This document shows, piece by piece, positions 62,867-64,000 of a stretch of DNA of 64,000 nt (positions are counted from its first letter, which is position 1; each line of letters opens with the position of its first letter). The DNA lies in assembly GCF_000298315.2 (NCBI RefSeq), contig NZ_AEYE02000022.1, forward strand, positions 1-64,000. Reading direction: 5' to 3'. The translations under genes were made by a program, and so were the position numbers. The DNA is from Rhizobium grahamii CCGE 502 (lineage in GTDB: Bacteria > Pseudomonadota > Alphaproteobacteria > Rhizobiales > Rhizobiaceae). The notes beneath the pieces are model-generated. The model was given only the letters and a program-made list of their open reading frames with translations. It did no database searches and had not been told where the DNA came from.

Positions 62867-63916
62867 ATGACAGAGAACAGTTTCCGCCTGACAGAACTTG
62901 CGCATGGTGGTGGGTGCGGCTGTAAGCTTGCGCCGTCGGTTTTGCAGAACCTTCTCGCTAGCCAACCCGCCGCGCAGCCATTTGCCCAGCTCCTGGTCGG
63001 CACCGAGATGGCGGATGATGCTGCCGTATGGCAGGTCGACGAGAACACCTGCATTATCGCGACCACCGATTTCTTCATGCCTGTCGTCGATGATCCATAC
63101 GATTTCGGACGCATCGCGGCGACGAACGCCATCTCCGACGTCTACGCCATGGGGGGCAAGCCCATCCTCGCATTGGCCATCCTCGGCATGCCCATCAGCA
63201 AGCTCGCCCCGGAAAAGATTGCCAAGGTGCTGGAGGGAGGGGCAGCGATCTGCGCCGAAGCAGGAATTCCCGTCGCTGGCGGCCATTCCATCGATTCCGT
63301 AGAACCAATCTATGGCCTTGCTGTCATTGGCCTTTGCCGCCCCGAACATGTCCGTCGCAACAGCGGCGCAGAGGCAGGCGATGCGATCATCCTGACAAAG
63401 GGAATCGGCATTGGGATCTACTCGGCAGCGATCAAGAAAAACGCGCTGCCGGCCGGTTGCTACGACGAAATGATCGCATCAACTACTCTTTTGAACCGTA
63501 TTGGGACCGAACTTGCCCGTGATGCCGATGTCCATGCGATCACCGATGTCACGGGGTTTGGCATTCTGGGCCACGGTCTCGAAATGGCTCGCGCTTCAGG
63601 CGTGTCGCTGACCATTAACGTCAAAGATATTCCTTTCCTGTCCGTGGCTGAAAGCCTTGCCCAGGAAGGGTTCATCACAGGCGCCTCCAACCGGAACTGG
63701 GCAAGTTACGGTGAGGACGTCATCTTGCCGGAGACAATGGCGGACTGGCGGCGGCTGCTTCTTGCCGATCCCCAGACGTCGGGCGGGCTTCTCGTTTCTT
63801 GCGCTCCCGCAAAGGCACACTCCCTTGTGCAGGCAATACGAGCCGCCGGCTATCCCCTGGCATCGGCTATCGGAAACGTGAAGGAAGGACCGGCGCGGAT
63901 TGTTGTTCGTGACTGA
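62867..63916 (+). CDS. selD: Selenide, water dikinase (selenophosphate synthetase)
   Basis: A 349-residue enzyme that makes selenophosphate from selenide and ATP. The active-site loop is HGGGCGCKL with C17 and K20, the same positions as in the E. coli enzyme; then [38 protein letters not shown] and [12 protein letters not shown]. It is a Cys form, not selenocysteine. The ATG at 62867 is chosen because the family N terminus begins there. The next gene starts 81 bases downstream. Confidence 0.94.
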   Translation: MTENSFRLTELAHGGGCGCKLAPSVLQNLLASQPAAQPFAQLLVGTEMADDAAVWQVDENTCIIATTDFFMPVVDDPYDFGRIAATNAISDVYAMGGKPILALAILGMPISKLAPEKIAKVLEGGAAICAEAGIPVAGGHSIDSVEPIYGLAVIGLCRPEHVRRNSGAEAGDAIILTKGIGIGIYSAAIKKNALPAGCYDEMIASTTLLNRIGTELARDADVHAITDVTGFGILGHGLEMARASGVSLTINVKDIPFLSVAESLAQEGFITGASNRNWASYGEDVILPETMADWRRLLLADPQTSGGLLVSCAPAKAHSLVQAIRAAGYPLASAIGNVKEGPARIVVRD

Positions 63917-63997
63917 TCTGAACTGATCGGGGAACGTTCCTTGCTATTCGGAACAGCGCCTTATCTGGTGCGTTGAAGGGCGTTAGTGGAGGATGTC

Positions 63998-64000
63998 ATG
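63998..64000 (+). CDS. Start codon of the next gene, cut by the window edge
   Basis: The window ends with an ATG preceded by a strong GGAGG ribosome site six bases upstream, 81 bases after selD. In many bacteria selD is followed by the tRNA 2-selenouridine synthase gene (mnmH/selU), which is the likely identity here; nothing of the product is visible. Confidence 0.4.

Overview
The window reads as DNA from an alphaproteobacterium of the Rhizobiaceae (Rhizobium/Sinorhizobium type). The evidence is the company of small families typical of that group (BA14K, DUF982, DUF1127, DUF6481, entericidin-like lipoprotein, XapX), five free-standing receiver-domain regulators, promoters matching the EcfG/RpoE2 general-stress sigma factor (GGAAC spaced from a CGTT or TT element), and rhizobial-style ABC operons for glycerol-phosphate and a pentitol. 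No rRNA, tRNA, CRISPR array or replication origin was seen. The many accessory operons, gene fossils and one broken IS21-type element suggest a variable chromosomal region or a large plasmid.

Layout. 0.3-5.5 kb: L,D-transpeptidase, response regulator plus NUDIX hydrolase, XRE regulator, MscS-type channel with a cyclic-nucleotide-binding domain, another receiver protein. 5.5-12.5 kb: a LysR regulator divergent from a detoxification-like run (ring-cleaving VOC dioxygenase, cysteine hydrolase, XapX, YtcJ-type amidohydrolase, non-haem chloroperoxidase-like hydrolase, DUF1275 membrane protein). 13.3-22.4 kb: a SARP-type activator followed by five co-directional genes of largely unknown function, including two separate HExxH proteins and a 982-residue multi-enzyme protein. 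22.4-24.6 kb: possible small RNAs and a DUF2934-receiver fusion. 24.6-28.8 kb: treZ-treY, making trehalose from maltodextrins. 29-32.2 kb: DUF1127, esterase, exported MsrB and MsrA. 33-37 kb: an eptA-like lipid A phosphoethanolamine transferase followed by a degraded two-component system, a frameshifted CmoA-like methyltransferase and a membrane methyltransferase. 37-45.6 kb: sparse DNA with small stress-type genes, cspA and hairpins. 45.6-47.7 kb: truncated DsbA, truncated GAF-EAL and an IS21 istA remnant. 48-54.6 kb: ugpBAEC-GDPD with a DeoR regulator and a HAD phosphatase. 55.6-62.6 kb: ribitol-type dehydrogenase, ribulokinase and xylose-type ABC transporter under a LacI regulator. 62.9 kb to end: selD and the start codon of the next gene.

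How the parts work together. Several genes fit envelope maintenance and stress survival: cell-wall cross-linking, osmotic channel, trehalose synthesis, periplasmic methionine-sulfoxide repair, lipid A modification and cold shock, some with EcfG-like promoters. The two ABC operons are complete transport-plus-catabolism units, each with a candidate operator for its linked regulator and a strong hairpin directly after the binding-protein gene.

The best candidate for an undescribed system is the SARP-led five-gene operon at 13.36-22.40 kb. The best candidate regulatory element is a leader of about 95 bases that occurs twice, upstream of unrelated genes at 24.0 kb (minus) and 44.4 kb (plus). All functional calls come from reading protein motifs by eye; no database search was possible.
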